A DNA stretch of 64,000 nt, taken from the NCBI GenBank assembly GCA_023512255.1, contig JAILZY010000003.1, positions 1 through 64,000 on the forward strand. The letters are read 5' to 3'. Below are positions 1-8,313 of the stretch, one piece after another. The DNA comes from a bacterium. Its GTDB lineage: Bacteria; SZUA-182; DTGQ01. The notes beneath the pieces are model-generated. The model was given only the letters and a program-made list of their open reading frames with translations. It did no database searches and was not told the origin of the DNA. Each line of letters begins with the position of its first letter. Positions within the stretch are counted from its first letter, which is position 1. The translations under genes and the position numbers were made by a program.

Positions 1-8
1 GGGGTGAG

Positions 9-78
9 ATAATCATCACCATTGTCCATAGCCTGGCCATTAATGATGAGTTATAAATATTTATGGTCGGTTGCTTAT
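9..78. repeat. Partial copy of repeat family C (left edge)
   Basis: This is the right-hand part of a family C element. It aligns with the right two thirds of the copy near 26.5 kb and ends in the same TTATGGTCGG...CTTAT terminus. The rest of the element either lies outside the window or is missing. Homology was judged by eye and is clear only over the last 30 or so bases. Confidence 0.55.
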
Positions 79-343
79 CGTCCACAGAGCCGGTTAATTA
101 TCTGTAACTGCCTTGGCTGAAAAAAGAGTATGATTTTTTTGTAAAAAACCATAAACTCGAAACTCGCCGCGCAGAGGAGGAAAAACAATCAGATTGAGAG
201 GAGTAATCCTAGAAAAGAAAAAAACAGTCGCTGAGAAAAACAGTCATTCGAGCTGAAAAGATATTTTTCAATTAGTCTAATTTAGTCTATCATCATCGCC
301 CTTGACTGAAATAACAGGAAGTCTAATATCACCCGAGGACTTG

Positions 344-401
344 GAAAAACGCGAGTGAATCTCGCGGCCGCTGGGCCGCAAAGAGACTGAGCCACTCGCG
401 C
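344..401 (-). terminator. Rho-independent terminator after the EIIA-zinc ribbon gene
   Basis: Read on the minus strand, an outer stem CGCGAGTG...CACTCGCG encloses an inner GC-rich stem (GCGGCC/GGCCGC flanked by TCTC/GAGA). The outer stem is followed directly by a run of five T. It lies about 30 bases past the stop codon of the PTS EIIA-like gene and should end the leftward transcription of the glycan locus. Confidence 0.8.
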
Positions 402-431
402 ACTTCTCAATAGACAATTATCTTTTAAGGA

Positions 432-1244
432 TCAATCAACAATATATCTTCCACACTTCGGACAGACGAAAATATCGTTACTGTTGTGGATCGTAGCTGC
501 GAGCGAAGTGGATAATTTAATCATGCAACCTTGGCACACCCCATCTTTGATTTTAAAAACTCCAGCCCCAAATTTTTCTGTCAGTCGATCAAATCTGGCC
601 ACAATCGACTGGTCCAATTCTTCCCGAATAAGCTTTATCTCTTTTTCAATCCGGGCTCTTTCTTCTCCGTTGCCGTTCTCCTTTATCATATTTGTCAGGG
701 TTTGAAGCTTCCAGAGCAATTTAGCTCCTTGGACATTAACATGATCGGGGGAAATCTGCAGCTCGACCTGGGAGAAAATCTGAGCTATCTGCTCGTAGCT
801 CTGAATCTCAAGAAATTTTTCTTTCATTCCGGGATTGCTCAGCAGGAATCTGGCTAATCCGCCAAATAGGTGATTGAACAAGCCAGGTACATTAGGTTTC
901 CAGATAATCAACAGGATAACATAAACTGGTTTGCCATCAATAGAATTGAAATCAATACCATTCCTGGTTATTCCAACACAAATAATTGGCCCGTCCTGAG
1001 TTTTTATCCTGGCATGAGGAAAGGCAAAACCATTTCCTACTCCAGTTGAGGACAAGGACTCTCTGTCCAGGATCCTCTCGAGGACATCTTCATTTCCCTC
1101 AAATTTGTGAAACTGACACACCCGGTCCACCATTTCTCTCAAGACAGATATCTTGTCCTCACCTTGGAGATTGAAAATTACCATCTTAGGATCAATCAGC
1201 TCAGATAATTTCGTGTTATTTAAGAACAATTGCCCGGCGTTCAA
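432..1244 (-). CDS. PTS EIIA (PtsN/fructose type) domain fused to a C4 zinc ribbon
   Basis: Residues about 10-160 form a PTS EIIA type-2 domain with the phosphorylatable histidine in FAFPHARI (His77). Residues about 180-270 contain a helical segment and a CxxC...CxxC zinc ribbon (Cys237, 240, 261, 264) like the C-terminal half of DUF164/zf-RING_7 proteins. EIIA-Ntr proteins normally act as regulators through phosphorylation. The ribbon suggests contact with nucleic acid or protein, which is inference. The start is TTG, supported by an AAGGTGAGG ribosome-binding site eight bases upstream. It is the last gene of the leftward run and has its own terminator. No EI or HPr gene is in the window, so the phosphoryl donor is unknown. 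Confidence 0.8.
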   Translation of the reverse strand: MNAGQLFLNNTKLSELIDPKMVIFNLQGEDKISVLREMVDRVCQFHKFEGNEDVLERILDRESLSSTGVGNGFAFPHARIKTQDGPIICVGITRNGIDFNSIDGKPVYVILLIIWKPNVPGLFNHLFGGLARFLLSNPGMKEKFLEIQSYEQIAQIFSQVELQISPDHVNVQGAKLLWKLQTLTNMIKENGNGEERARIEKEIKLIREELDQSIVARFDRLTEKFGAGVFKIKDGVCQGCMIKLSTSLAATIHNSNDIFVCPKCGRYIVD

Positions 1245-1765
1245 ATCGATTACCTCACCTTAAAAATTAAGTTAACAATAAAATTATTATTATAGGTTAA
1301 CTCAAAGCCTGGATCGCTCCCTATGGTTAAAGGAAAATTAAAAGAAAGGAATTTTTTTTGAAGAATATTATATTTTTTGCTGGGGATTAGCTGTATAGCA
1401 TCTTGTCTGAAAATTGACATACTACACTGCTGCCTAGGGTATAGTAGAGATAGGTTTGAAAATTTTCCAGGACATTCAAGCTTATTTTTCATAAGTGATA
1501 ATATAGCCCATGTCTCTTTTCAATATATCATGAAATGGGCTAGATGAGCAAATTTTTTAACAAAAAAATTAAAGCCTCAAGCTTTCAAGATTGAAAAATC
1601 AGAAAAAAAAGAGATGATGATTAGAAAAAAGATGATCGCTCTTATATATCAGAATATCAGACACCATAAACCCTATATCAGAACAACCATAAACCCTCGA
1701 AGGGGCTTAGCTCTTATTAGGGTTATGTCTCTCAATGGTAGCTAATAAAATAAGAGCGATATGAA
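1245..1765. other. Intergenic gap between the EIIA fusion and the FlaA1-like gene
   Basis: About 520 bases that hold a family A miniature element (1637-1758) against the 3' end of the FlaA1-like gene, plus AT-rich sequence. An 80-codon minus-strand frame at 1250-1492 has no ribosome-binding site and no recognisable composition, so I did not call it. Confidence 0.55.
1637..1758. mobile_element. MITE-like element, family A copy 1
   Basis: A 122-bp element bounded by CGCTCTTAT and ATAAGAGCG. It is near-identical to the copies at 5.9, 12.5 and 31.7 kb except for a small internal duplication (ATCAGAATATCAG). It abuts the stop codon of the FlaA1-like gene. The 8-bp flanks (AAGATGAT and ATATGAAT) do not match well, so the target duplication has decayed or the copy was rearranged. 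Confidence 0.85.
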
Positions 1766-3796
1766 TTACACAGGTAGAGTGGGGGCATTGTTGGCCCGAA
1801 ATATGATCTCATCACCGCTTTGCAGGTCAACAATCTTTTCACATTGAAACTGCACCTTGTCCCACAAGATTTGAGGATGATATTCAGGTACAATCTCTTG
1901 CAATTTTAATTGGATTCCTCGACCATCCTGTCTTTGAGCTAGGCTAAGAAGCTCCTCAATCTTTTCTTTAAGCTCACGGGCTGATATTGCGCTCTTTTGG
2001 CCGTTGCTTCTCAAAACCATGAGCTTGTCATGAGAGGTGGGCACAATCCCCTCACCTTCAGTGATCAATTCCTCATAAAGCTTTTCCCCTGGCCTAAGTC
2101 CAGTGATCTCGATACGAATATCCTTATCAGGGATAAAACCGGACAGCCGGATAAGATCTCTAGCCATATCGAGGATTCTAATCGGTCTTCCCATTTTCAG
2201 AATATAGATATCTCCACTCTCTCCCATTGCTCCGGCCTGCAAGATAAGCTGAACCGCTTCACCGATGGTCATAAAGTAGCGGGTAACCTCTGGATGAGTA
2301 ACCGTTACCGGACCGCCATAAGCGATCTGCCTCTTGAAAAGAGGAATAACGCTGCCTGCACTCCCGATAACATTTCCGAATCGAACAGCCATAATCTTTG
2401 TCCCTGCCAATTTCCGCTGCCCTGCTGCCGCTCTTGCTGATTCTTCATGCTTAAGCTGAAGAATAATCTCAGCCACTCTTTTGCTGGCACCCATGACATT
2501 GGTTGGCCGCACTGCCTTATCCGTAGAGACCAGAACAAACCTTTCGGCTCTGGCCTCCAAGGCGGCCTCAAGGACATTGCTGGTGCCCAGGATATTATTA
2601 AAAACTGCCTCCCAGGGGTGAATCTCCATCATAGGTACATGCTTGTAGGCTGCGGCATGGAAAACCACCTGCGGATGATAGCGGTTAAATATCCCTTTGA
2701 GGCTATCCCGACAGGTTACGGATCCAAGGGCTGGAACCAAAATCTGCCGAGGATATAAGTGCCTTAACTCCATCTCAATCTCATACAAACTGCTTTCCGC
2801 CCGATCCATCATGATCAAAGCCCTTGGTTCAAATGCCATAATCTGGCGGCAAAGCTCAGAGCCGATCGATCCAGCAGCTCCAGTTACCAGAATACATTTG
2901 TCTTTCAAGTATGCGCCGATTCTTTCAATATCCAACTCGATCTGGCTTCTGCCAAGAAGATCAGCATATGAGACATCCCGAATAGCTGAAATGCTTACCT
3001 TATCATTCAGCAGCTCACCAATTGTGGGAATAGTCTTACAGTTCACCCCAGTCTGCTGACAAAGATCAATGATACGGCGCATCTGCTCTGCCGAGGCTGA
3101 AGGAATGGCAATCATAATCTCATCAACATCTATATTCCGAACTACAGAGGCAACATTTTCAATACCGTCCAACACCTTGATCCCGTGGATATGCCGGTGA
3201 ATCTTCCTGGGATTATCATCCAAAAATCCCACTACCTCATAGTGCACCAGGTCTCTATTATCATTGATCTCTCGCAAGATCTTCTCTCCCGCATCACCGG
3301 CCCCGACAATTAAGACCTTTTTTCTCTTCTTATGGCCACTACCACCATCTCCATTCCTCATCCAAGGGAGAGTCTCTTTTTTCCAGGAAGAAAAGAAAAG
3401 CCTAATCCCTAATCGACACCCACCAATGAGAAAAATCGTCAGCAGGCTGTCGATCAGGAATACGGACCGGGCAAAGCCGCGAAATCTGACAGCAGCAAAG
3501 GTGAGTAAAACCATGAATCCTGAGCTGACCAGAGAGGCTTTGATCAGATTCTCAAGGTCCTTGAGGCCTGTATAACGCCACATACCTTGATAGAGATGAA
3601 ATTGATAAAAAATGAAAATCTTGATCCCAATAAAGGGGATAAGGGTATATTTAAGGCTTGCCAGATATGGCAGGGGAGGAATTTTCAGATCAAAGCGCAG
3701 AAGATATGATCCGCCATACGAGATGGCCAAAAGCACAATATCGGTCAGGATAAGAAGAAAAAGATTTTTTTTAAACTTATGCTCTATCTTGGGCAT
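1766..3796 (-). CDS. FlaA1/PglF/WbpM-like nucleotide-sugar 4,6-dehydratase, membrane form
   Basis: This 676-residue protein matches the long membrane form of UDP-GlcNAc 4,6-dehydratases. Four N-terminal membrane helices span about residues 10-135. A first nucleotide-binding fold follows (GAGDAG near 165) and then the catalytic short-chain dehydrogenase fold (TGAAGSIG at 305-312). The active-site motif reads MGASK (Met435, Lys439), with Met in place of the usual Tyr, which is typical of this dehydratase family. It should make the 4-keto-6-deoxy sugar used by the aminotransferase and sugar transferase just upstream in transcription (PglF/PglE/PglC logic). A family A MITE sits directly after the stop codon. 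The exact sugar product is inferred, not seen. Confidence 0.88.
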   Translation of the reverse strand: MPKIEHKFKKNLFLLILTDIVLLAISYGGSYLLRFDLKIPPLPYLASLKYTLIPFIGIKIFIFYQFHLYQGMWRYTGLKDLENLIKASLVSSGFMVLLTFAAVRFRGFARSVFLIDSLLTIFLIGGCRLGIRLFFSSWKKETLPWMRNGDGGSGHKKRKKVLIVGAGDAGEKILREINDNRDLVHYEVVGFLDDNPRKIHRHIHGIKVLDGIENVASVVRNIDVDEIMIAIPSASAEQMRRIIDLCQQTGVNCKTIPTIGELLNDKVSISAIRDVSYADLLGRSQIELDIERIGAYLKDKCILVTGAAGSIGSELCRQIMAFEPRALIMMDRAESSLYEIEMELRHLYPRQILVPALGSVTCRDSLKGIFNRYHPQVVFHAAAYKHVPMMEIHPWEAVFNNILGTSNVLEAALEARAERFVLVSTDKAVRPTNVMGASKRVAEIILQLKHEESARAAAGQRKLAGTKIMAVRFGNVIGSAGSVIPLFKRQIAYGGPVTVTHPEVTRYFMTIGEAVQLILQAGAMGESGDIYILKMGRPIRILDMARDLIRLSGFIPDKDIRIEITGLRPGEKLYEELITEGEGIVPTSHDKLMVLRSNGQKSAISARELKEKIEELLSLAQRQDGRGIQLKLQEIVPEYHPQILWDKVQFQCEKIVDLQSGDEIIFRANNAPTLPV

Positions 3797-3823
3797 TATG
3801 GGTACATCCCCCAGGGGTAGGCC

Positions 3824-3934
3824 TAAGTGGTTCTATCGCTAAGTGCGAGAGCAGATCCAATTACCCAATCAATTGTAGAGGCAGACACAATAGATCCACC
3901 CAAATTGCACATTTCGTTAACGAGAGAACCACTA
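3824..3934. mobile_element. MITE-like element, family B copy 1
   Basis: An element of about 110 bp with imperfect terminal inverted repeats: AAGTGGTTCTATCGCTAA at the left, and the reverse complement of TTAACGAGAGAACCACTAA at the right. Its interior (ATCAATTGTAGAGGCAG) matches the copy near 13.9 kb and, more weakly, the one near 47.8 kb. No convincing target duplication is visible. It separates the sugar transferase gene from the FlaA1-like gene. Confidence 0.65.
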
Positions 3935-3981
3935 AGTTGGGCAAGAAAGATTTTCACGCTTGGGTAATGCTTGGTTGAAAA

Positions 3982-4578
3982 CTAAAAAACTATAGATTTA
4001 ATCGTTCTGAGGATCAGCACAAAATCAAGCCATAATGATCGCTCATGAACGTATCGCCGATAATAGGCAAGCTTTAGTGGTAAGATTCTTTCAATATAGT
4101 CCTTCTCTGGATCCTGAGACTGATTAAGTATCTCATTCTCATCTTTAAATTCAATCGAGGCAAAATCCGTAATCCCTGGGGGAACCGACAAAACAGCTTC
4201 CCTTATGGCCTGCGGATAAAAGGCCACATAGCGGGGAACCTCTGGCCGTGGACCAACCAGGCTCATGTGCCCAGCGATTACGTCAATGAGCTGCGGAAGC
4301 TCATCCAGCTTGTACTTGCGCAAGATATGACCTACTCTGGTGATTCGCCGATCGCTACTTATAGTAATTTTTAGCCCTTGACTTTCGGCATCCGCTCTCA
4401 TGGTTCGGAACTTATGAATCTTAAAAGGCCGCCCAAAGCGGCCCACACGTTCCTGGCGGAAAAAAACAGGGCCTTTTGAGTCAAGCTTGATCAGGATGGC
4501 AATCACTATCATAGCCGGCAGTAAAACTATCAACCCGGCTAAAGAGAAACAAAAATCAAAGATGCGCTTAGCGGTCAC
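3982..4578 (-). CDS. PglC-like undecaprenyl-phosphate sugar-1-phosphate transferase
   Basis: A 198-residue small monotopic phosphoglycosyl transferase (bacterial sugar transferase family, PF02397). It has an N-terminal re-entrant hydrophobic segment (about residues 10-30), then [16 protein letters not shown] and KIHKFRTM, and the late motif [10 protein letters not shown]. It transfers a sugar phosphate from a UDP-sugar to undecaprenyl phosphate on the inner membrane face, starting the glycan repeat. The length fits PglC rather than the long WbaP type. The GTG start overlaps the stop of the upstream aminotransferase (GTGA), so the two are translationally coupled. Confidence 0.9.
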   Translation of the reverse strand: MTAKRIFDFCFSLAGLIVLLPAMIVIAILIKLDSKGPVFFRQERVGRFGRPFKIHKFRTMRADAESQGLKITISSDRRITRVGHILRKYKLDELPQLIDVIAGHMSLVGPRPEVPRYVAFYPQAIREAVLSVPPGITDFASIEFKDENEILNQSQDPEKDYIERILPLKLAYYRRYVHERSLWLDFVLILRTIKSIVF

Positions 4579-5783
4579 TCAAGTAATTCTCTAACCGCGG
4601 TGATGACCCGCTCCTGATCCTTATCTGTCATTTTGGTAAAAAGCGGCAGGCTCACCGCTTGCTGGTAAGCAGAAAGTGCGTGGGGAAAATCCTGGGGTTT
4701 TAGGTGGTAAGTATTTTTCCAGTAGGGATGAAGGTGAAGAGGGATGAAATGCACGCTACAGCCAATTCCCTTGGCTGCCATCTGCTGAATAAAGGCTTCC
4801 CGACTCATCTTTAGCGACTCGTCAAGTCGGATAACGTAAATATGCCAGGCATGTAGATCTGCCCCATCAGGTGGGTGAGGCGGAAGCTTGAGGGGAAGGT
4901 CCTGCAACTGCGAGTCATAATACTCAACCAACTGAGTTCTCCGCTCATGGAATTTCCAAATTTTTTTGAGCTGATGAATGCCCAAAGAAGCGGCCAAATC
5001 AGACATATTGTATTTAAACCCAGGGGCGATCACCTCGTAAAACCAGGCAGGCTTAGTCGAGGTATATCGATCAAAGGCATCGCGGCTAATCCCGTGCAAG
5101 CGCATGATCCGGCAGCGCTCGGCTATGTCAGCATGCCGGGTTACAACCATGCCTCCCTCACCCGTAGCCAGGGTTTTGTTGGCGTAAAAGCTAAATACCG
5201 TAGCCTCGGTTTCCAGCGTACCAATCAATTTTCCCTGATAGCGAGTTGGCAGGGCATGGGCCGCATCTTCAACCACTTTCAGCCCATAGCGCCGGGCGAG
5301 ATCGATAATGGCCTCCATATTGCAGGAGAGCCCGGCAAAGTGGACTGGCAAAATAGCCTTGGTGCGCGGGGTAATAGCAGGCTCGATCTGCAATGGGTCA
5401 ATATTAAACGTAGCCGGATCAATGTCCACAAAAACAGGAGTGGCACCTAGATAGCGAATTACCTCAGCGGTGGCGGTAAAGGTGTATGGGGTAGTGATCA
5501 CCTCATCACCAGGGCCGATGCCGATCGCCTCAAGAGCCAGGTGCAAGCCTGCCGTACCTGAATTGACCGCAATCGCTTCCACTCCCTGGCCAAGAAATTC
5601 GGCAAAATCCTGCTCGAAACGCTTGGTCTTGGGCCCGGTGGTGATCCAGCCAGAGCGCAGAGAATCAACCACCTCAGCAATTTCCTCCGCACCGATGTCA
5701 GGCAGAGAAAAGGGTAAAAACTTAATCTCTTCAATAGCCTGAGTGCGAAATTGCTGTAGATCTCTCAGGGATGGCTTGGGCAT
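4575..5783 (-). CDS. DegT/DnrJ/EryC1 (PglE-like) sugar aminotransferase
   Basis: A 402-residue PLP-dependent aminotransferase of the DegT/DnrJ/EryC1 family. The N-terminal [13 protein letters not shown] motif, [10 protein letters not shown] and [11 protein letters not shown] are typical. The PLP lysine is Lys203 in [14 protein letters not shown]. It should aminate the 4-keto sugar made by the FlaA1-like dehydratase, giving a 4-amino-4,6-dideoxy sugar nucleotide. It overlaps the sugar transferase gene by four bases. No PglD-type acetyltransferase is nearby, so acetylation of the sugar is not predicted from this window. Confidence 0.88.
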   Translation of the reverse strand: MPKPSLRDLQQFRTQAIEEIKFLPFSLPDIGAEEIAEVVDSLRSGWITTGPKTKRFEQDFAEFLGQGVEAIAVNSGTAGLHLALEAIGIGPGDEVITTPYTFTATAEVIRYLGATPVFVDIDPATFNIDPLQIEPAITPRTKAILPVHFAGLSCNMEAIIDLARRYGLKVVEDAAHALPTRYQGKLIGTLETEATVFSFYANKTLATGEGGMVVTRHADIAERCRIMRLHGISRDAFDRYTSTKPAWFYEVIAPGFKYNMSDLAASLGIHQLKKIWKFHERRTQLVEYYDSQLQDLPLKLPPHPPDGADLHAWHIYVIRLDESLKMSREAFIQQMAAKGIGCSVHFIPLHLHPYWKNTYHLKPQDFPHALSAYQQAVSLPLFTKMTDKDQERVITAVRELLE

Positions 5784-6191
5784 GAAGAGTATAATTAATC
5801 AAGAATTAGTCATCTTATTTTTTGTTTCAACAGATCAAATAGATAGGTGGTATCCAGGTCTTTTCCAAAATTTTCACATCAAATATTTGTTCAATAGTCA
5901 AAACTTGCTGTTTTTTAAGATAAACGCTCTTATTTATTAACTACCATCTGAGAGACATAACCCTAATAAAGAACTAAGCCCCGCGAGGGTTTATGGTTGT
6001 TCTGATATAGGGTTTATGGTGTCTGATATATAAGAGCGAAAATAAAAAGGGTAAAGCATGCATTTTCTATGTCTAAATTGGCGAACTATGTATAGGGCTG
6101 ATTTCCAAAGGCATTTTTAAGAAAAACCACTTTACCTCCAGGCTTAAGTTAGCGGAAATTTTATGTAAAAACTCATTTAAATAAACATAAT
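5784..6191. other. Intergenic gap holding a family A element
   Basis: About 400 bases between the methyltransferase and the PglE-like gene. The only structure is the family A element at 5925-6038. The flanks are AT-rich and I see no gene in them. Confidence 0.6.
5925..6038. mobile_element. MITE-like element, family A copy 2
   Basis: A 114-bp copy in the orientation opposite to copy 1. It starts with CGCTCTTATTTATTA and ends with ATAAGAGCG. The flanking octamers AAGATAAA (5917-5924) and AAAATAAA (6039-6046) agree at seven of eight positions, which is consistent with an 8-bp target duplication. Confidence 0.9.
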
Positions 6192-6914
6192 CTATCGAAT
6201 TTTTTTAATCCAGCATAAAATATGGGTTCTCATAAAAGGAAAAAGATTAAAGAGTGTGTAAAGGCACGGATGGATTTTAGTCACACAACGACTAATAGGT
6301 GGGGCCAAGGTTAGACGACAGACCTTGCTTATTCTTTCTGGAAATAACTCCTTGATCCGTCGGATAGGAACCCCTCTAACATCTGGATTATTAGGATCAT
6401 TGAAAATAAAATCATACCATAGGATATACCCTCCTAACTTGACCATAGACCACATACGGTTAGCAAGTCTTTTCTGGAATTCATCATCAAAAATAGATGT
6501 AAAGACCAGTGATTGGAAGACAACATCAAATGAGTTTTCTGGCAAATCCAGCACAGATGCATCGCCAATTAAAATCTGGATCGAACTCGGCAGCCTGTGC
6601 TGTGCTCTGAGGGCTCGCTCTTCTAGTAGTTCATTCCCCACCAAATTTTCCGGTCGAAACCCAAGACGTAAAAATTGAATTAGATTATCTCCTTGACCAC
6701 ATCCAATCTCCAATAACCGCTTATCTTGAACCGGTGATAAGCCTGACTTCTTAATCCAATAAATGAACGCCCGCTCCTTCTCTTGGAGAGTCATATAATA
6801 AGATGGATCGAGAGGATTATACAAATCAGCCTTAGAAGATTGACTTCGACGCAAATACCGCTCACGCACCTTTTGAAGCTCATTATCTTTATTTTGTAAT
6901 ACCTCTTGTACCAT
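6192..6914 (-). CDS. Class I SAM-dependent methyltransferase
   Basis: A 240-residue methyltransferase with the SAM-binding motif LLEIGCGQGDNLIQFL, an acidic loop (LIGDASVLDLPENSFDVV) and a Rossmann-type layout. It probably methylates a sugar or glycan chain end, given its place among glycosyltransferases. I start it at the ATG at 6914 because AAAGGAG lies nine bases upstream. The longer frame to 6971 would take its first residues from the end of a diverged miniature element. The gene is AT-rich, like its right-hand neighbours, which suggests acquisition with them. Confidence 0.8.
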   Translation of the reverse strand: MVQEVLQNKDNELQKVRERYLRRSQSSKADLYNPLDPSYYMTLQEKERAFIYWIKKSGLSPVQDKRLLEIGCGQGDNLIQFLRLGFRPENLVGNELLEERALRAQHRLPSSIQILIGDASVLDLPENSFDVVFQSLVFTSIFDDEFQKRLANRMWSMVKLGGYILWYDFIFNDPNNPDVRGVPIRRIKELFPERISKVCRLTLAPPISRCVTKIHPCLYTLFNLFPFMRTHILCWIKKIR

Positions 6915-6949
6915 AAGGCACTCCTTTACGGCATTGCTTAAACTAAAAT

Positions 6950-7052
6950 CGCTCTTATATAGAGCAGACACCAGATAAGAGGAAACCCAGTCTTTCTGTA
7001 GTTATCTTTCTGTTGTTATTCTGGTGAGCATGGCAGCTAATAAATAAGAGCG
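6950..7052. mobile_element. Diverged MITE-like element, family A
   Basis: About 103 bp bounded by CGCTCTTAT and ATAAGAGCG. The right part (GGCAGCTAATAAATAAGAGCG) matches the intact copies, but the middle differs. No clear target duplication remains. It lies just upstream of the methyltransferase ribosome-binding site, so it may carry or disturb that gene's leader. Confidence 0.7.
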
Positions 7053-7164
7053 AATTTGTCCTTGATTTTACTGGGTTTGATATGAAAGGTAATTTTCAGG
7101 AATTTCAAGGCATGTAAAGATTTCTGCAAAAGTATAGATACCAGACACTTTTTAAAATTTAGCT

Positions 7165-7191
7165 CGCTCTCATTTTTATAAATTAAGAGCG
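7165..7191. repeat. Short inverted repeat with family A ends
   Basis: A 27-bp CGCTCT...AGAGCG inverted repeat with an AT-rich centre, 9 bases past the stop of the ExoA-like gene. It may be the collapsed remnant of a family A element, or it may act as a weak terminator. The arms are only six to seven bases long. Confidence 0.45.
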
Positions 7192-7201
7192 AATGTGCTA
7201 C

Positions 7202-8245
7202 TCATCTCGTTAATTGAAGATCCTTAATTCTTTTCCTCCTTTGTTCTCGCCATACGACAAAATCCAAAATGCCCTTTAGATAGCCTAACCCATAACTAAA
7301 ATGAATTACAGGAAACGCTATAGGTAAAAAAAAGATACACCGACGTTCTTTCTGTAATCCTAAGGAAAAAGAAAAAAATAAATTAGCAAGAGAGTATGTA
7401 GATATTAATAATAGAAACATCCAGAAAAATGGCTTTAAGATAAAAGATAATAAGCCTGATATAATAACCCCACTTATAAAAACTATTGGAATTAACTGAC
7501 GCCAGGTAAACACTCCTCCCACTTTTAATACGACAAGAGGTTTAAAGTAACCATACTGAAAATACATCCTCCACAATTTTAATAATGAATCCCTAGCATA
7601 ATAGTAAGAGACAATTTCTGGGACCAGAAGTATTTTCCCACCACTCTTGATTAACCTCAGATTAAATTCATCATCTTGATTTCTAATTAAATCCTCATCG
7701 AAATATCCAATTTTGTCGAAAACCTCTCTTTTATAACATCCAAAAGGAACTGTATCTACATATTTTGGTTCTTTTGAACCTATTCGAAAAAAAGCATTAC
7801 CAACACCAAAGGGGTGAGAAAGAGATAAAGCTATAGCCTTTGCCAATCTGGTGTTATTGCCTGGTAAAGTAATACAAATACCACCAACATTGTCTGCATT
7901 ATATTCTGATAAGATATATTTTACACATTTCGATATGTAGTCTTTCTTATAGATATTATGCGCATCCATTCTAATAATTATATTTCCTTTTGCGTTTTTT
8001 ATCCCAAGGTTTAATGCAGTTGATACAATCTTTTTCTGATTATCTAAAAGCTTTATATAAGAATATTGATTTGAATATCTTCTGATAATTTCTCTTGTTT
8101 TATCTTCACTTAATCCATCAATTACCAAGACCTCGAGCATGTCTTTGGGAAAGTCATTAGTAACTATAGAATCAAGACATTTATCAATATATCGCTCTTC
8201 GTTTCGACATGGAATAACTATCGATACTATAGGTAATCTATCCAT
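7202..8245 (-). CDS. ExoA-like family 2 glycosyltransferase with C-terminal membrane helices
   Basis: A 347-residue GT2 glycosyltransferase. It opens with SIVIPCRNEERYIDKCLDSI, carries the metal-binding RMDAH motif and the QDDEFNLRL acceptor-side motif, and ends with about three hydrophobic helices (residues 245-330). The order resembles the succinoglycan protein ExoA. It should add one sugar to the lipid-linked glycan at the inner membrane. The coding sequence is strongly AT-rich (many Ile, Lys and Asn codons), unlike the locus ends, which suggests horizontal acquisition. The donor sugar cannot be told from the sequence. Confidence 0.87.
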   Translation of the reverse strand: MDRLPIVSIVIPCRNEERYIDKCLDSIVTNDFPKDMLEVLVIDGLSEDKTREIIRRYSNQYSYIKLLDNQKKIVSTALNLGIKNAKGNIIIRMDAHNIYKKDYISKCVKYILSEYNADNVGGICITLPGNNTRLAKAIALSLSHPFGVGNAFFRIGSKEPKYVDTVPFGCYKREVFDKIGYFDEDLIRNQDDEFNLRLIKSGGKILLVPEIVSYYYARDSLLKLWRMYFQYGYFKPLVVLKVGGVFTWRQLIPIVFISGVIISGLLSFILKPFFWMFLLLISTYSLANLFFSFSLGLQKERRCIFFLPIAFPVIHFSYGLGYLKGILDFVVWREQRRKRIKDLQLTR

Positions 8246-8279
8246 AATGTCTATAAAATTATCTCCATTTTTCTGAGTA

Positions 8280-8313
8280 GAATTCTAGATTAAATTGAAT
8301 TCTAGATTAAATT
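8280..8313. repeat. Tandem 17-bp repeat at a gene end
   Basis: GAATTCTAGATTAAATT occurs twice in direct tandem. The second copy spans the stop codon of the GT4 gene, so a replication-slippage event has set the sequence around that stop. Confidence 0.85.

Larger units (their letters stand above)
1..431. other. Intergenic region at the left edge
   Basis: No gene is visible here. The stretch holds a partial family C repeat at its left end and a strong leftward-reading terminator near 344-401. The remainder (80-340) is AT-rich and shows no motif I recognise. Confidence 0.6.

Noticed and set aside
1250-1492. 80-codon minus-strand frame upstream of the EIIA fusion
   Set aside because: No ribosome-binding site, no recognisable composition, and it lies in AT-rich intergenic DNA.
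6915-6971. Longer start for the methyltransferase
   Set aside because: The extra codons come from the end of a family A element, while the ATG at 6914 has an ideal ribosome-binding site.
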